In this document: one piece after another, positions 50,722-59,521 of the stretch
Position numbering within the stretch: position 1 is the first letter of the stretch
How the letters are laid out: the number at the start of each line of letters is the position of its first letter
NCBI RefSeq assembly: GCF_024508665.1
Contig: NZ_JANINP010000006.1
Location: forward strand, 372,001-436,000
Direction of reading: 5' to 3'
DNA from: Sphingomonas sp.
GTDB taxonomy: Bacteria; Pseudomonadota; Alphaproteobacteria; Sphingomonadales; Sphingomonadaceae
DNA length: 64,000 nucleotides
Program-made: the position numbers and the translations under genes
Notes under the pieces: generated by a model
Database searches by the model: none
Told to the model about the DNA's origin: nothing
Seen by the model: the letters and a program-made list of their open reading frames with translations, nothing else

Positions 50722-51678
50722 GTGTCGAGTATAGAGTATGATTTCTGCGGATTGCTGATCAGCTCTCCGCTGGACTTGTATGGCCTTCGTCGCTCGTCGA
50801 TCGCGTCGCCGGCCACCGTTGACGTAACGATCAGCTTGACCTTCGGGGCGATGCCGCCCCCGCAATCGGTCAGGTACGCTTGGCAGGGGCGATTTGGGCT
50901 AATCCTCGAAGGCGATGCCGGCACCGGCTGGGTTATTCGTTGTGGCGACGATTTGGCGATCGTCTGCGATGCCGCCGGCACCACGCTCGATTGCCGATAT
51001 CGCGACTCAGGTGCTATCCCGCTTCTCCGAGAAATTCTGTCACGCCGCGTTCTGCCGCGGCTGACCTCGCTCCATCGCCGCCTACCGATTCACGCGGCAG
51101 CGTTGGCGCAGAGCGATGACGCGGTGTTGCTGTTCGGCGCCTCGGGCGCGGGAAAGTCGACGCTGACCGCGGCGATGGCAGCGACGGGCTGGGATATCAT
51201 GAGCGACGACATGACGGTGCTGACCGGTGTCGAAGATTCACGGGTCTGGCAGAGCGCCCCGGGCGTTTCGCTGTGGGAAGCGTCCCGCGTGGGGCTCGCC
51301 CTGCCCGACACGAACTGCCGCGCCATCGAGGGATATGACGGCAAATATTGGTACGCACCGCCGCATCGCGCGCGCCCGGGCACCGTACCGGTCGGAGCGA
51401 TGGTGTTCCTGTCGTTCGATACGTCGTGCCATGCCATCGAATGGCGCCCGATTTCGGGCCCCACGGCGATGGTGATGGCTGCGTCGCAGATGGTCCGCTT
51501 CGATCCCGCCGACAAGGATGAGAACACGCGCATGCTCGATTCGATCGGTCGATTGGTGCGCCGGATTCCCTGTTACACTTTTACCTATCCGCGCATCTAT
51601 GCCGCGCTTCCGCCGACGATCGAGGCCATTACGGCGATCCAGGACCATGCCAGAGAACAAGCCGAAGCCTACCTATGA
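50722..51678 (+). CDS. HPr kinase-related lasso peptide kinase
   Basis: The 318-residue product resembles the HprK-related kinases found in lasso peptide loci, which phosphorylate the C-terminal residue of the precursor in the paeninodin family. The P-loop LLFGASGAGKSTL is at about residues 134-146, followed by the Walker-B-like DIMSDDMTVL. PLDLYGL and the YAWQGRFGLILEGD region form the N-terminal lobe. The start is GTG at 50722, 13 bp after the precursor stop, so both are one transcript. The Stf0 gene begins within its last 32 bases. Confidence 0.88.
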   Translation: MSSIEYDFCGLLISSPLDLYGLRRSSIASPATVDVTISLTFGAMPPPQSVRYAWQGRFGLILEGDAGTGWVIRCGDDLAIVCDAAGTTLDCRYRDSGAIPLLREILSRRVLPRLTSLHRRLPIHAAALAQSDDAVLLFGASGAGKSTLTAAMAATGWDIMSDDMTVLTGVEDSRVWQSAPGVSLWEASRVGLALPDTNCRAIEGYDGKYWYAPPHRARPGTVPVGAMVFLSFDTSCHAIEWRPISGPTAMVMAASQMVRFDPADKDENTRMLDSIGRLVRRIPCYTFTYPRIYAALPPTIEAITAIQDHAREQAEAYL

Positions 51679-52486
51679 CCTGTCGCTGAGCGCCAACGAC
51701 TTCGCGGCCTGGCACGGCCCGCCGCGCCGGTCGCTGCTGATCTGCAGCCATCCGCGCTCGGGCAGCACGCTGTTGGGCGAGGCGATCCATTTCGCCGGCG
51801 ATCTGGGGTGTCCGCTCGAATATCTCCACCGCGGCTTTCGCCCGGCGCTGGCCGACCGCTGGTCCGCGCCGGATCTAGACTCCTATGTCACAGCGATGCA
51901 CCGGCGGCGCACGGATCCGTCGGGCGTCCTCTCGATCAAATTGTTCTGGCAGGACGTTGAGGAAATCGCCCATGAGCGAGCGCCGCACCGTTTTCCGCCG
52001 CCACGCAGCGTGTCGCCGGATGACGCCGGTGACGCATTATATCGCGATTACCACGCGATGCTGGCCGAAATCCTGCCGGTGCCGACCTTCGTGTTGCTCG
52101 AACGGCGCGACGTCGTGCGCCAAGCGGTGTCGGCGCTGATCGCGTCACAGACCGGGCTGTGGCGGTCGATCCCGGGTGTCGGACCCAGAGAGGCGCGCGC
52201 GCCGGCCGAATACGATTATGATCGCATTCTCGGCCTGATCTCATTCGGCCAAAGTTCGGCAGACCATTGGGCGCGCTATTTTCGCGCGATCGGTGCCGAG
52301 CCGTATCGCATCGCCTATGAAGATCTGGCGCGCGACTATGCCGGAACGGTCGGCGAGCTCCTCGCTGCCCTTGGCAGACCGAACTCCGCGCCGCCGCAAC
52401 GGATGAAACGGCAATCCGACCGGGTCGGGGAGGCGATGGTGCTGCGGTTCCTGCGCGATCACGCCGCGCGCACGGCCCGTGATTAG
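51647..52486 (+). CDS. Stf0-type sulfotransferase
   Basis: The 279-residue product has the PAPS-binding start of the Stf0 family, SHPRSGSTLLGEAIHFAG, at about residues 32-49. Later it has the 3'-phosphate-binding-like LLERRDVVRQAVSALIASQTGLW and IAYEDLARDYAGTV. It would transfer a sulfo group to a hydroxyl. Its ATG (51647) lies inside the end of the kinase gene, so it is translationally coupled to the precursor-kinase unit, and the peptide (Tyr, Ser or Thr) is a possible acceptor; a carbohydrate or lipid is the alternative. Confidence 0.85.
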   Translation: MPENKPKPTYDLSLSANDFAAWHGPPRRSLLICSHPRSGSTLLGEAIHFAGDLGCPLEYLHRGFRPALADRWSAPDLDSYVTAMHRRRTDPSGVLSIKLFWQDVEEIAHERAPHRFPPPRSVSPDDAGDALYRDYHAMLAEILPVPTFVLLERRDVVRQAVSALIASQTGLWRSIPGVGPREARAPAEYDYDRILGLISFGQSSADHWARYFRAIGAEPYRIAYEDLARDYAGTVGELLAALGRPNSAPPQRMKRQSDRVGEAMVLRFLRDHAARTARD

Positions 52487-52785
52487 CGCGTTTGGTCCTT
52501 AGCGACGGCCAACCCATTTTGCGTCAGCAGCCCGACGAACTCGGCCACGTCGCTGCGGCAGGTTTCCTCATCGACGTCGAACCGGTCCATCATCGCACGG
52601 GACAGATCCGCCATCGTTATCGGTGTCTCGAGTGCTTCCCAGATGCGCGAACCGACATCGTTGAGCTGGAAGAAGTGCCCACTCTCGATGCTCAGGATCA
52701 CCATCTCGCCATCGATCTCCGAGGCGACGAGATTGGCGGGACGGCTCAACAAAGTGGTGTCGCCGATCGTTGATGCGTTGTTCAT
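52483..52785 (-). CDS. PqqD-like peptide-recognition (lasso B1) protein, copy 1
   Basis: The 100-residue winged-helix protein is a PqqD-family RiPP recognition element: LVASEIDGEMVILSIESGHFFQLNDVGSRIWEAL, then ADLSRAMMDRFDVDEETCRSDVAEFVGLL. These bind the leader of a precursor peptide and hand it to the protease. It is transcribed against the surrounding genes, and its stop overlaps the Stf0 stop by four bases. A second PqqD protein is encoded at 57296-57580; the two differ markedly in sequence. Confidence 0.88.
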   Translation of the reverse strand: MNNASTIGDTTLLSRPANLVASEIDGEMVILSIESGHFFQLNDVGSRIWEALETPITMADLSRAMMDRFDVDEETCRSDVAEFVGLLTQNGLAVAKDQTR

Positions 52786-52908
52786 GCCGACTGGTTCCCG
52801 GAAAACATTGGCGCTGGCAAGAGGCGTTGATAGACCGGTGAACGGAAACGGATCGCCGCGCGCGGCATTCGCGGCCTGGGCGCGCGCCTTGATGTCTTCG
52901 CATCGCTG

Positions 52909-54798
52909 ATGCCGTCAGCTCTATCCTATCGCCCCGACATCGACGGTTGTCGCGCGATCGCGATCCTGTTGGTGATGGGGTATCATCTCGGCCTGCCCTG
53001 GCTTTCAGGAGGATTTGTCGGGGTCGATGTCTTCTTCGTGATCTCCGGCTATCTGATCACCTCCCTGCTGCTCGCCGAACAGCGCGATACCGGGCGGATC
53101 GATTTTGCCGCCTTTTATGCGCGACGCGCGCGGCGGCTGTTGCCGGCGTTGGTGACGATGATCGCGGTGGTCCTGGTGATCGGCGCGGTGCTGCTGCTGC
53201 CGGATCAGCAGCGCCAGCTCGCCCTGTCTGCATTGGCTGCGCTGCTTTTCTCGGCCAATTTCCAACTCCTGCACGTCCATCAGGGCTATTTCGCCGAGCA
53301 GAGCTATCTGGTGCCGCTGCTCCACCTCTGGACCTTGTCGGTCGAGGAACAATTCTATCTGCTCTGGCCGGTCGCGCTGGCGATCCTCGCCGCCGTCGCC
53401 AGACGTCGCGGTTGGCGATCCCGGCGCCTGATGCTCCTGGCGATAACCGCTGGGACGCTCGCCTCGTTCGCGATCGGCGTGGCATGGGCCGGAAACCTCG
53501 GCTTCCTGCTACTGCCGGGCCGTGCGTGGCAGCTCGGGGTCGGGGCGCTGCTTGCCTTCGTTCCGGCGCTGCCGCCGCGCGGCGCGACGGCAGTGCGTCT
53601 GGCCGGCCTGGCCGCGATCGCGGTGGCGGGCGCGCTCATAAGCGATAACCTGCCCTATACGTCCTATCATGCCTTGCTGCCGGTTGCGGGGGCGGCCTGT
53701 CTGGTCGTGCCCTCGCAGCAGGCTGGGCCGGTCGAACGATGGCTCGGCGCCCGATCGGCGGTCGGGCTCGGGAAGCTGTCCTACGGCTGGTATCTCTGGC
53801 ATTGGCCGCTCCTCGCGCTCGCGCACCAGGTCTGGGAGGTCGATCTCGCACGGGATGCCGTGATCGCGTTGGCCGCTTTGCTGGTCGCGGCATTGTCCTA
53901 TCAATGGATCGAGCGGCCGTTTCGCGAAGGGCGATTCTGCTCGGCGACGCCGCGCAAGGCGTTGGCGACCGGCGCGGCGGCGCTGGGGGCGTGCGGCCTG
54001 CTGGCCGCGGGAATCTGGGAGGTGGCGGGCGTGCCGGCGGCGCCGGGGTCGATCACCGCGCAATATCTCGCCGCGCGTGGCGGCGCGGCGCGCGGCTTCG
54101 CTTTTTGCGGTGCCCCGGAAGTGGAGGAGCGCTGCGTGCGGGGCGCCTCCATGTCCGGCCCCGGTATCCTGCTATGGGGCGATTCGCATGCCGCGCATTT
54201 GGCGCTCGGCCTCGAGCGTGCGGCGCGGCCAGCCGGCGCGCATGTCGTGATCCGCACGATGGGGGCGTGCAACGCCGGCGGGCGCGACGGCGAAGCGCAG
54301 GCCGGTCCCTCCGCCAGCGCTTGCGCCACCTTTAACGCGTCGGTGCTCTCGGGGGTCGCCGCGCTTAAACGCACGTCGGCGCTCCGTACCGTGCTGCTTG
54401 CGGGCGATTGGGGGATGGACGGGCGCGACTGGGAAGCACGGCTGGCCCGCGTCGCGGCAAGCCTCCGCGCCGCGGGGCTCGATATCGTGCTGGCGCAGGA
54501 CCTGCCGCTGCAGCCGCCCAACTACCTGACCTGCGCGGCGCGACGATCGCCGCGCGATTGCGCTGTCTCGCGAGAGGCCGTCGATACTCAGCTGGCGGCA
54601 AACGACGCCGTCCTGCGCCGCATCGCCGCCGCCAATCCCGGCGTGACCGTCTGGACACCGCGCGATGCGCTGTGTCCCGAGCGACGGTGCGTGACGGTGA
54701 TGGGCGGCAGACTGCTCTTCCGCAACCGCTCGCATCTGACGCTGGACGGCTCGGCCGTGCTCGCGCCGACCCTCGTTCCGATCATCCCGCGACGTTGA
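52909..54798 (+). CDS. OafA/YrhL-type acyltransferase with SGNH domain
   Basis: The 629-residue product has an N-terminal acyltransferase-3 membrane domain with about ten helices (YRPDIDGCRAIAILLVMGYHLG, the R/H signature; GVDVFFVISGYLITSLL; WTLSVEEQFYLLWPV). From about residue 400 a periplasmic SGNH domain follows (GILLWGDSHAAHLALGLE, closing with RSHLTLDGSAVL). Such proteins O-acetylate envelope sugars. Here it lies inside the lasso locus, so acylation of the peptide cannot be excluded, but envelope work is the more usual role. Confidence 0.92.
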   Translation: MPSALSYRPDIDGCRAIAILLVMGYHLGLPWLSGGFVGVDVFFVISGYLITSLLLAEQRDTGRIDFAAFYARRARRLLPALVTMIAVVLVIGAVLLLPDQQRQLALSALAALLFSANFQLLHVHQGYFAEQSYLVPLLHLWTLSVEEQFYLLWPVALAILAAVARRRGWRSRRLMLLAITAGTLASFAIGVAWAGNLGFLLLPGRAWQLGVGALLAFVPALPPRGATAVRLAGLAAIAVAGALISDNLPYTSYHALLPVAGAACLVVPSQQAGPVERWLGARSAVGLGKLSYGWYLWHWPLLALAHQVWEVDLARDAVIALAALLVAALSYQWIERPFREGRFCSATPRKALATGAAALGACGLLAAGIWEVAGVPAAPGSITAQYLAARGGAARGFAFCGAPEVEERCVRGASMSGPGILLWGDSHAAHLALGLERAARPAGAHVVIRTMGACNAGGRDGEAQAGPSASACATFNASVLSGVAALKRTSALRTVLLAGDWGMDGRDWEARLARVAASLRAAGLDIVLAQDLPLQPPNYLTCAARRSPRDCAVSREAVDTQLAANDAVLRRIAAANPGVTVWTPRDALCPERRCVTVMGGRLLFRNRSHLTLDGSAVLAPTLVPIIPRR

Positions 54799-55423
54799 TC
54801 CAGCCGGCGAAGACTCGTCGCACCCGGCCTCCCTCGACCGCGGTGACGCGATGGCGCAATGCCGGGTCGACGCGGAACAGCAGCATCGATCCCGGCGCCA
54901 GATAGCCGGCGGTCCAGGTCGGCCCCTCGCCATCCTTGCGGCCGAGCTCAAACCGTCCGCCGGCGAAGGGCGCGTCGCTCAGATGGACGATCAGCGCGAG
55001 CCGGCGTGCCGGGTCGTTGCAGTCGTCGTGCCAGCCAAGCACATGGTCGCTCCCCGGCAGCATTTCCGCCAGCACGCCGGAAACGTTGTTCAGCCCGCCG
55101 CACCCGCTGACTGCTTCCACCCAGCGCAGGAACGCGTCGCGTTCGAGGATGAAGCGTAGCGCGCGGCCGACCTGATCGGTCGCCTCGATCGTGCGCCAGC
55201 CGATCGTACCGACCTGTTCCGTCTCGAATTTCGTCGTCCGGCACAGATTCATGAGGCTGGCGAGCAAGCCGGGGTCGAAAGCGTCGTCGAGCTGCAACGC
55301 ATGGTGCGCGGCGAACTGTGCGCGGGCATGATCAAGCTGCCCCGCATCGACCGTAGTGGCGACGGCACCCACGCGCACCGCCGCAACGAGCGAGGGCGGC
55401 GGCTCAGGTGAGACCGGCGGCAT
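54782..55423 (-). CDS. 2-oxoglutarate/Fe(II)-dependent oxygenase
   Basis: The 213-residue product has the double-stranded beta-helix iron site H-x-D...H...R: GWHDDCNDPARR gives His and Asp, and LRHRVTAVEGGRVRR gives the distal His and the 2OG-binding Arg. It resembles prolyl-4-hydroxylase-type enzymes. The ATG at 55423 overlaps the end of the cyclase gene by 20 bp, so it is coupled to the lasso machinery. Hydroxylation of a core residue, perhaps the ring Asp, is a reasonable hypothesis. Confidence 0.85.
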   Translation of the reverse strand: MPPVSPEPPPSLVAAVRVGAVATTVDAGQLDHARAQFAAHHALQLDDAFDPGLLASLMNLCRTTKFETEQVGTIGWRTIEATDQVGRALRFILERDAFLRWVEAVSGCGGLNNVSGVLAEMLPGSDHVLGWHDDCNDPARRLALIVHLSDAPFAGGRFELGRKDGEGPTWTAGYLAPGSMLLFRVDPALRHRVTAVEGGRVRRVFAGWINVAG

Positions 55424-57299
55424 GATCGAGCCACAGGTCGAGGGCGACGGTGTTCCAGACGACGCTGTACGGGCTGAGCGGCGGGAGGCCGGTCGCGCCC
55501 TTTGCACGCCACGCGGCGTGCTCGGCCTCGATCGCGGCGAGACGTCCGGCGTCGATCCAGCCGTTGCGGACCGGCGCTAGGTCGGCGATCGGCCGTTCGC
55601 GCAGCCGATCGGCGACCGCATCATAGACTGGCGCCGACATGTCTGCCTTATCGGTGCGCTGCCGCACCATTTCGGGGAGGCTCCCCCGCATCGCTTCGCG
55701 CAGCAGGAACTTGCGCACGCCGTGGCGGCGCAGCATCCCGCCGCTCGCGCCCATTGCGAACCGGGTCAGCCGGAAATCATGGAACGGGTGACGCAGCTCG
55801 ACGCCCTTGCTCGCGGCGTAACCCAGGACATTGTCCGTATTCATGTGGCGCCGGGCGAGCGAATAGACCGCGTAACGTTGTTCGTGCGCCATGCGCGCGA
55901 ATGCGGGCGGTCGTGGAGCCTCGCGCCAGCGATCGACCAACCCGATCCGCTGTGCCCAATCGGGCGCGATCCAGTCGGGTGCCGCGAGCGTGAAGTCGAG
56001 ATGCGGGCGCAGCACCCGCGCGCGGCGTCGTGACGAGACGATCGGGCCGATCGCCGAGGAGAGCGTCCAGCGCAGCCGTTGCGCGAAACCGGTCCCGAAA
56101 CCTGCCGACAGCCCGTCGCGCACCAGGCTCGGCAGTCGTCCCGCGCGCAACAGGTCGGGAAAATAGGCGAAGCCCCCCGTCAGCCAGTCGTCCCCGCCCT
56201 CGCCGGTCAGCAGCACCGATAGGTGATTGGCGTGCAGCCAGTCGCACGACGCCATGATCGTTGCCGCGGTATTGGGACGCAGCGGCAAGTGCAAGGTATC
56301 GGCCGACCAATTCGCCGCCCGGGACCAGTCGTAGCGTGCGCCGGTCACCGTCTGCGATCGGATTCCGCATTGCGCTTCGACCGCCTCGATCCAACGTCCC
56401 TCGTCACAGGGCTCGCCGGGGAAGCGTGCCGACACCGTTCGCGGCATGGCGGCGAGCCGGCCGGCGTCGACGAGGTCGTGGCTGCGGCAGACCACGCTCG
56501 ACGAATCGAGCCCGCCCGACAAATGGGCGGCGACCGGACCAGCGCTGCGCGCAGTCGCGATCAGTGCCTGATCGAACAGCTCGCAGAAACGCTCGATATG
56601 CTCGCTGTCGGAGAGACGGGAAAAATCCTCGAAAGGGCCTTCGAGCCAGCGTCGCGTGCGAATATCGCCGGCATCGGCCACCAGCAGATGGCCGGGCGGC
56701 AGCCGCTTGACGTGCTTCCACAACGTGTCGGTTTCAGTAACGAACCGCGCCGATAGGTGCTCGCCGATTGTTCCTTCGTCGATCGCGCGGGAGATGCCCG
56801 CGCCGCGGATCAGCATGGCAGGCTCGGTGGCGAAGGCGATACCGCCGGCGGTGGCAGCCCAGAGGAACGGCCGCCAGCCGATCGGCGAGCGAGCGCAGCT
56901 CAGCTGCCGCGTGCGCGCGTCCCAGACCGCGAAGGCAAAGTCGCCGACCAACCGGTCGAGCAGGCCTTCGCCGAACCGCTGCCAAGCGGCGAGTACGATC
57001 GCGCAATCGGGAGCGTCGGCCGGCGGTGCGCCGCTACCAATCAATGCGCGGAGCTCGTCGCGATTGTCGACGCGCCCGTCGAAGCAGATCGTTCGCGCCG
57101 ATTCTGCGTCGTGCCAGGGCTGAACCTCGCCCACGGCTTGCGGTGTGGTGGCGAGCGCGACGCGCACCAAGCCGGCATGCCCGTCATTGCGCGACGAGCC
57201 GTTGGCGCCGAAAAAACCGGGGGCGGCCGCCGCCATCGCACCCAGCGTGGCCGAATCGACACCACCACGCCAATCGATAATCCCCCCGATCGCGCTCAT
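55404..57299 (-). CDS. Asparagine-synthetase-like lasso cyclase (C protein)
   Basis: The 631-residue product is homologous to asparagine synthetase B and to lasso macrolactam synthetases. It has a degenerate glutaminase domain (MSAIGGIIDWRGG, lacking the catalytic Cys2) and an ATP-pyrophosphatase domain with AAHLSGGLDSSSVVC and LTGEGGDDWLTGG. It would adenylate the ring Asp side chain and close it onto the new N-terminus. The start overlaps the stop of the second PqqD gene (ATGA). The order B2, B1, C fits the lasso assignment. Confidence 0.9.
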   Translation of the reverse strand: MSAIGGIIDWRGGVDSATLGAMAAAAPGFFGANGSSRNDGHAGLVRVALATTPQAVGEVQPWHDAESARTICFDGRVDNRDELRALIGSGAPPADAPDCAIVLAAWQRFGEGLLDRLVGDFAFAVWDARTRQLSCARSPIGWRPFLWAATAGGIAFATEPAMLIRGAGISRAIDEGTIGEHLSARFVTETDTLWKHVKRLPPGHLLVADAGDIRTRRWLEGPFEDFSRLSDSEHIERFCELFDQALIATARSAGPVAAHLSGGLDSSSVVCRSHDLVDAGRLAAMPRTVSARFPGEPCDEGRWIEAVEAQCGIRSQTVTGARYDWSRAANWSADTLHLPLRPNTAATIMASCDWLHANHLSVLLTGEGGDDWLTGGFAYFPDLLRAGRLPSLVRDGLSAGFGTGFAQRLRWTLSSAIGPIVSSRRRARVLRPHLDFTLAAPDWIAPDWAQRIGLVDRWREAPRPPAFARMAHEQRYAVYSLARRHMNTDNVLGYAASKGVELRHPFHDFRLTRFAMGASGGMLRRHGVRKFLLREAMRGSLPEMVRQRTDKADMSAPVYDAVADRLRERPIADLAPVRNGWIDAGRLAAIEAEHAAWRAKGATGLPPLSPYSVVWNTVALDLWLDHAAGLT

Positions 57300-57580
57300 G
57301 ACAGAGCGATCAGCAATCGGCGATCGAACGCCCCGCGGACGAAGTCGGCGACGTCCTTGGCGATTGCGGCGCGCGGGGCGTCGAAACGTGCCGTCAGCGC
57401 CTCGCTCGCTTCAGCCACGGTCTTTCCGCTGGCGAGTTCACGCCAGATCGCGGCCGCCGCTCCGTTAAGCGCGAAATAGCGGTCGCCTGCGCTATCGAAC
57501 AGGGTCAGTTCGTCGCCCGCATCGTTCCAACTCAAGGTCGTCGCCGGGGCGAAACGTTGATCCTCAACCGATGACGGCAT
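57296..57580 (-). CDS. PqqD-like peptide-recognition (lasso B1) protein, copy 2
   Basis: The 94-residue PqqD-family protein (ATTLSWNDAGDELTLFDSAGDRYFALNGAAAAIWREL; VAEASEALTARFDAPRAAIAKDVADFVRGAF) is encoded between B2 and the cyclase with overlaps on both sides. This tight setting makes it the dedicated B1 leader-binding partner of the B2 protease. It differs markedly from the copy at 52483-52785. Confidence 0.92.
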   Translation of the reverse strand: MPSSVEDQRFAPATTLSWNDAGDELTLFDSAGDRYFALNGAAAAIWRELASGKTVAEASEALTARFDAPRAAIAKDVADFVRGAFDRRLLIALS

Positions 57581-58049
57581 CTTTGTCCTTCAGGCGCGCG
57601 GAAACGAAACGAGCGATCTCGCGGAAAGCGGGGCGTAGCGGATAACCGGTCAGCGGCTCGCCCGCCGCCTCGGTCCAGACATGGGCGCGCAGCCCGTCGC
57701 TGTCGCCGGCCTGGGGCGCGACGCCGTAATGGACGGTGGCGGGAATCGCGCGTCGATCGAGGAGCGTGCGGATGGCCAGCGCCTGTTCGAAACACAGTGC
57801 GCGAAACGGGACGTTGGCGGCGGCGCAGCGCACCGACCAGGCTATGTCGCGCGCGCGGGCGTCGGCGACGGAACGGTGGTCGTCGCCGCACTCCTGCGGC
57901 ACGCCCAGCCGTAGAACCAGCCGCCCCGGCGATCTGGTCGCGACGATCAGTCGCGCCATGGCCAGCGCAGCCACGGCTTCGGCGAGCAAGACGAGGCGCG
58001 CGGGTCCCAGTCGCGCGAAACGGACCAGTTTAGGCGGCTTGCCAGTCAT
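57564..58049 (-). CDS. Lasso peptide B2 leader protease (transglutaminase-like)
   Basis: The 161-residue product matches the lasso B2 family, a transglutaminase-like cysteine protease that removes the leader. The catalytic Cys is in FRALCFEQALAIRTLLDRR and the His in LRAHVWTE; the acidic member follows near EPLTGYPL but is not certain. The ATG at 58049 starts the conserved helix. It overlaps the B1 gene by 17 bp and lies 22 bp downstream of the nucleotidyltransferase gene. Confidence 0.93.
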   Translation of the reverse strand: MTGKPPKLVRFARLGPARLVLLAEAVAALAMARLIVATRSPGRLVLRLGVPQECGDDHRSVADARARDIAWSVRCAAANVPFRALCFEQALAIRTLLDRRAIPATVHYGVAPQAGDSDGLRAHVWTEAAGEPLTGYPLRPAFREIARFVSARLKDKDAVIG

Positions 58050-58071
58050 CGGGTGCGAGGCGCGGTCCGGG

Positions 58072-59355
58072 TCATACCTTGAGCCAGCGCGACACGCGGG
58101 TGTCGATCTCCGCCTGGCGGCGAAAATCGGCGCGGCGACTCGCACGCCGCGCCTGGGGAATGCGGCGAGTAGCAAGCTGCCACCATCGCAACGGATGGCA
58201 GAGCAGCAGAAACGGCGATCGCGCCGCGCCGGGGAAGAGCAGCGCCATTTCGGCGCGGGACAGGAACAGGCGGCGGACGACCCGACCGATGGCGCTGCGC
58301 GATTGGCCCGTTCCCCGCTTGCGCCAGATGTCGGGCGTGAGTTCGCGGTCCTGCAACAGCAGCAACGCCGCTGACTCGCGAACGCCCTCGATCCTCGTCC
58401 GCAAATCGGCTGCCGCCGGTGTCCATGCGATTGGCAGGTCGCGCCAGTAATCAGCGGCGAGGTCGAGCACGAGCACCACCCCACGCATCGACTGCAATTC
58501 CTCGGTAATCTGCCAGAAACGATCCCAATCGACCGCATGTCCGCGCAGCAGAAAGGCAATGTCGGCAAGCACCAGCGGCCCATTGTTGAGCAGATGGTCG
58601 TAGGCTGCATGCATGATTAGGTGGAGCAGCATATCGGTGGCCGCGGGGAAAGCGATCGACGTCGTGCCGATCGAATGCTCGCGGGCATTCGCCCACACGC
58701 CATCCAGCAGCAACGTGTTGCGGTCCCGATCCATCGCACTTGCCGCGCTCTGAATGCCACGGTGCAGTTCCAGCTTGGAAAAGCCGCTCGGAGTGAGCAG
58801 GGCAGGCAGGTGGTGCTCATCGGCCTCGAGCGCATGGCGGACATGAAGGTCGCCGTCGCCACCCAGCGCCGGCTGCGCCCCAGCCGCGATGAGAGCATGC
58901 CAGGCATCCACCAGCCGATCTTCAGGAACCAGAATGTCGAGATCGCGCATCGGGCGCAGCGCGGGCTGGGGATAAGCGTGATAGGCGAGAAATGGACCTT
59001 TGAGCGCGACCGAACGGATTCCCGCCGCGTCGAGCAGCCTGCTCATCGCGGACAGTTCATAACACATGCCCAGCATCCGCTTGGTCGATATTCGCCAAGC
59101 CTCGTGCACTTCCACACGTACCGAGTCGGGAATAGGCAGCGCGGCGTGACGATGTTCGAACTGCCAATGCAGCAAAGCGCCTAACCTGTGCTGACGCACC
59201 ATGTCGAGCATCGCTCGCCATGCGGTGGCATCCAGTGTCGCCACACGCTCGGGCGGAACGTCGCGGCCGTCGGAAATCAAGTCGAGCAACAGCAATCGAA
59301 GTGTGTCGGCCGATCCGCAGAAGCGCTTCGGAATATCGTGCCGATCGATCGCCAA
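58072..59355 (-). CDS. Nucleotidyltransferase family protein (NTP_transf_5 type)
   Basis: The 427-residue product belongs to the uncharacterised nucleotidyltransferase family that often accompanies kinase-type lasso loci. The core motif IRSVALKGPFLAYHAYPQPALRPMRDLDILVP (about residues 115-145) contains the D-x-D metal site and the preceding LKG. A helical region follows. It starts the minus-strand operon NTase-B2-B1-cyclase-oxygenase. It may nucleotidylate the peptide or another partner; its role in lasso loci is not established to my knowledge. Confidence 0.88.
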   Translation of the reverse strand: MAIDRHDIPKRFCGSADTLRLLLLDLISDGRDVPPERVATLDATAWRAMLDMVRQHRLGALLHWQFEHRHAALPIPDSVRVEVHEAWRISTKRMLGMCYELSAMSRLLDAAGIRSVALKGPFLAYHAYPQPALRPMRDLDILVPEDRLVDAWHALIAAGAQPALGGDGDLHVRHALEADEHHLPALLTPSGFSKLELHRGIQSAASAMDRDRNTLLLDGVWANAREHSIGTTSIAFPAATDMLLHLIMHAAYDHLLNNGPLVLADIAFLLRGHAVDWDRFWQITEELQSMRGVVLVLDLAADYWRDLPIAWTPAAADLRTRIEGVRESAALLLLQDRELTPDIWRKRGTGQSRSAIGRVVRRLFLSRAEMALLFPGAARSPFLLLCHPLRWWQLATRRIPQARRASRRADFRRQAEIDTRVSRWLKV

Positions 59356-59521
59356 GTTCGTACCCCCTGATATGGTCTATCAATCAGGCACCGCCGCGCA
59401 AAGGCGAATCCGCCATGTGCCGTGGGCGACCCTTCCGGGATGGGGAAGCCCGTCGATTTTCTTGATGCGCAAGAAATACTAAACGGTCCAAAATGGTTCA
59501 GCATTGGGCTAGCTTGGCGTT

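Noticed and set aside
52786..52908. Possible second lasso precursor between the PqqD and acyltransferase genes
   Set aside because: No frame on either strand gives a leader-like Y/W-x-x-P element or a Gly followed seven to eight residues later by Asp/Glu near a C-terminus.
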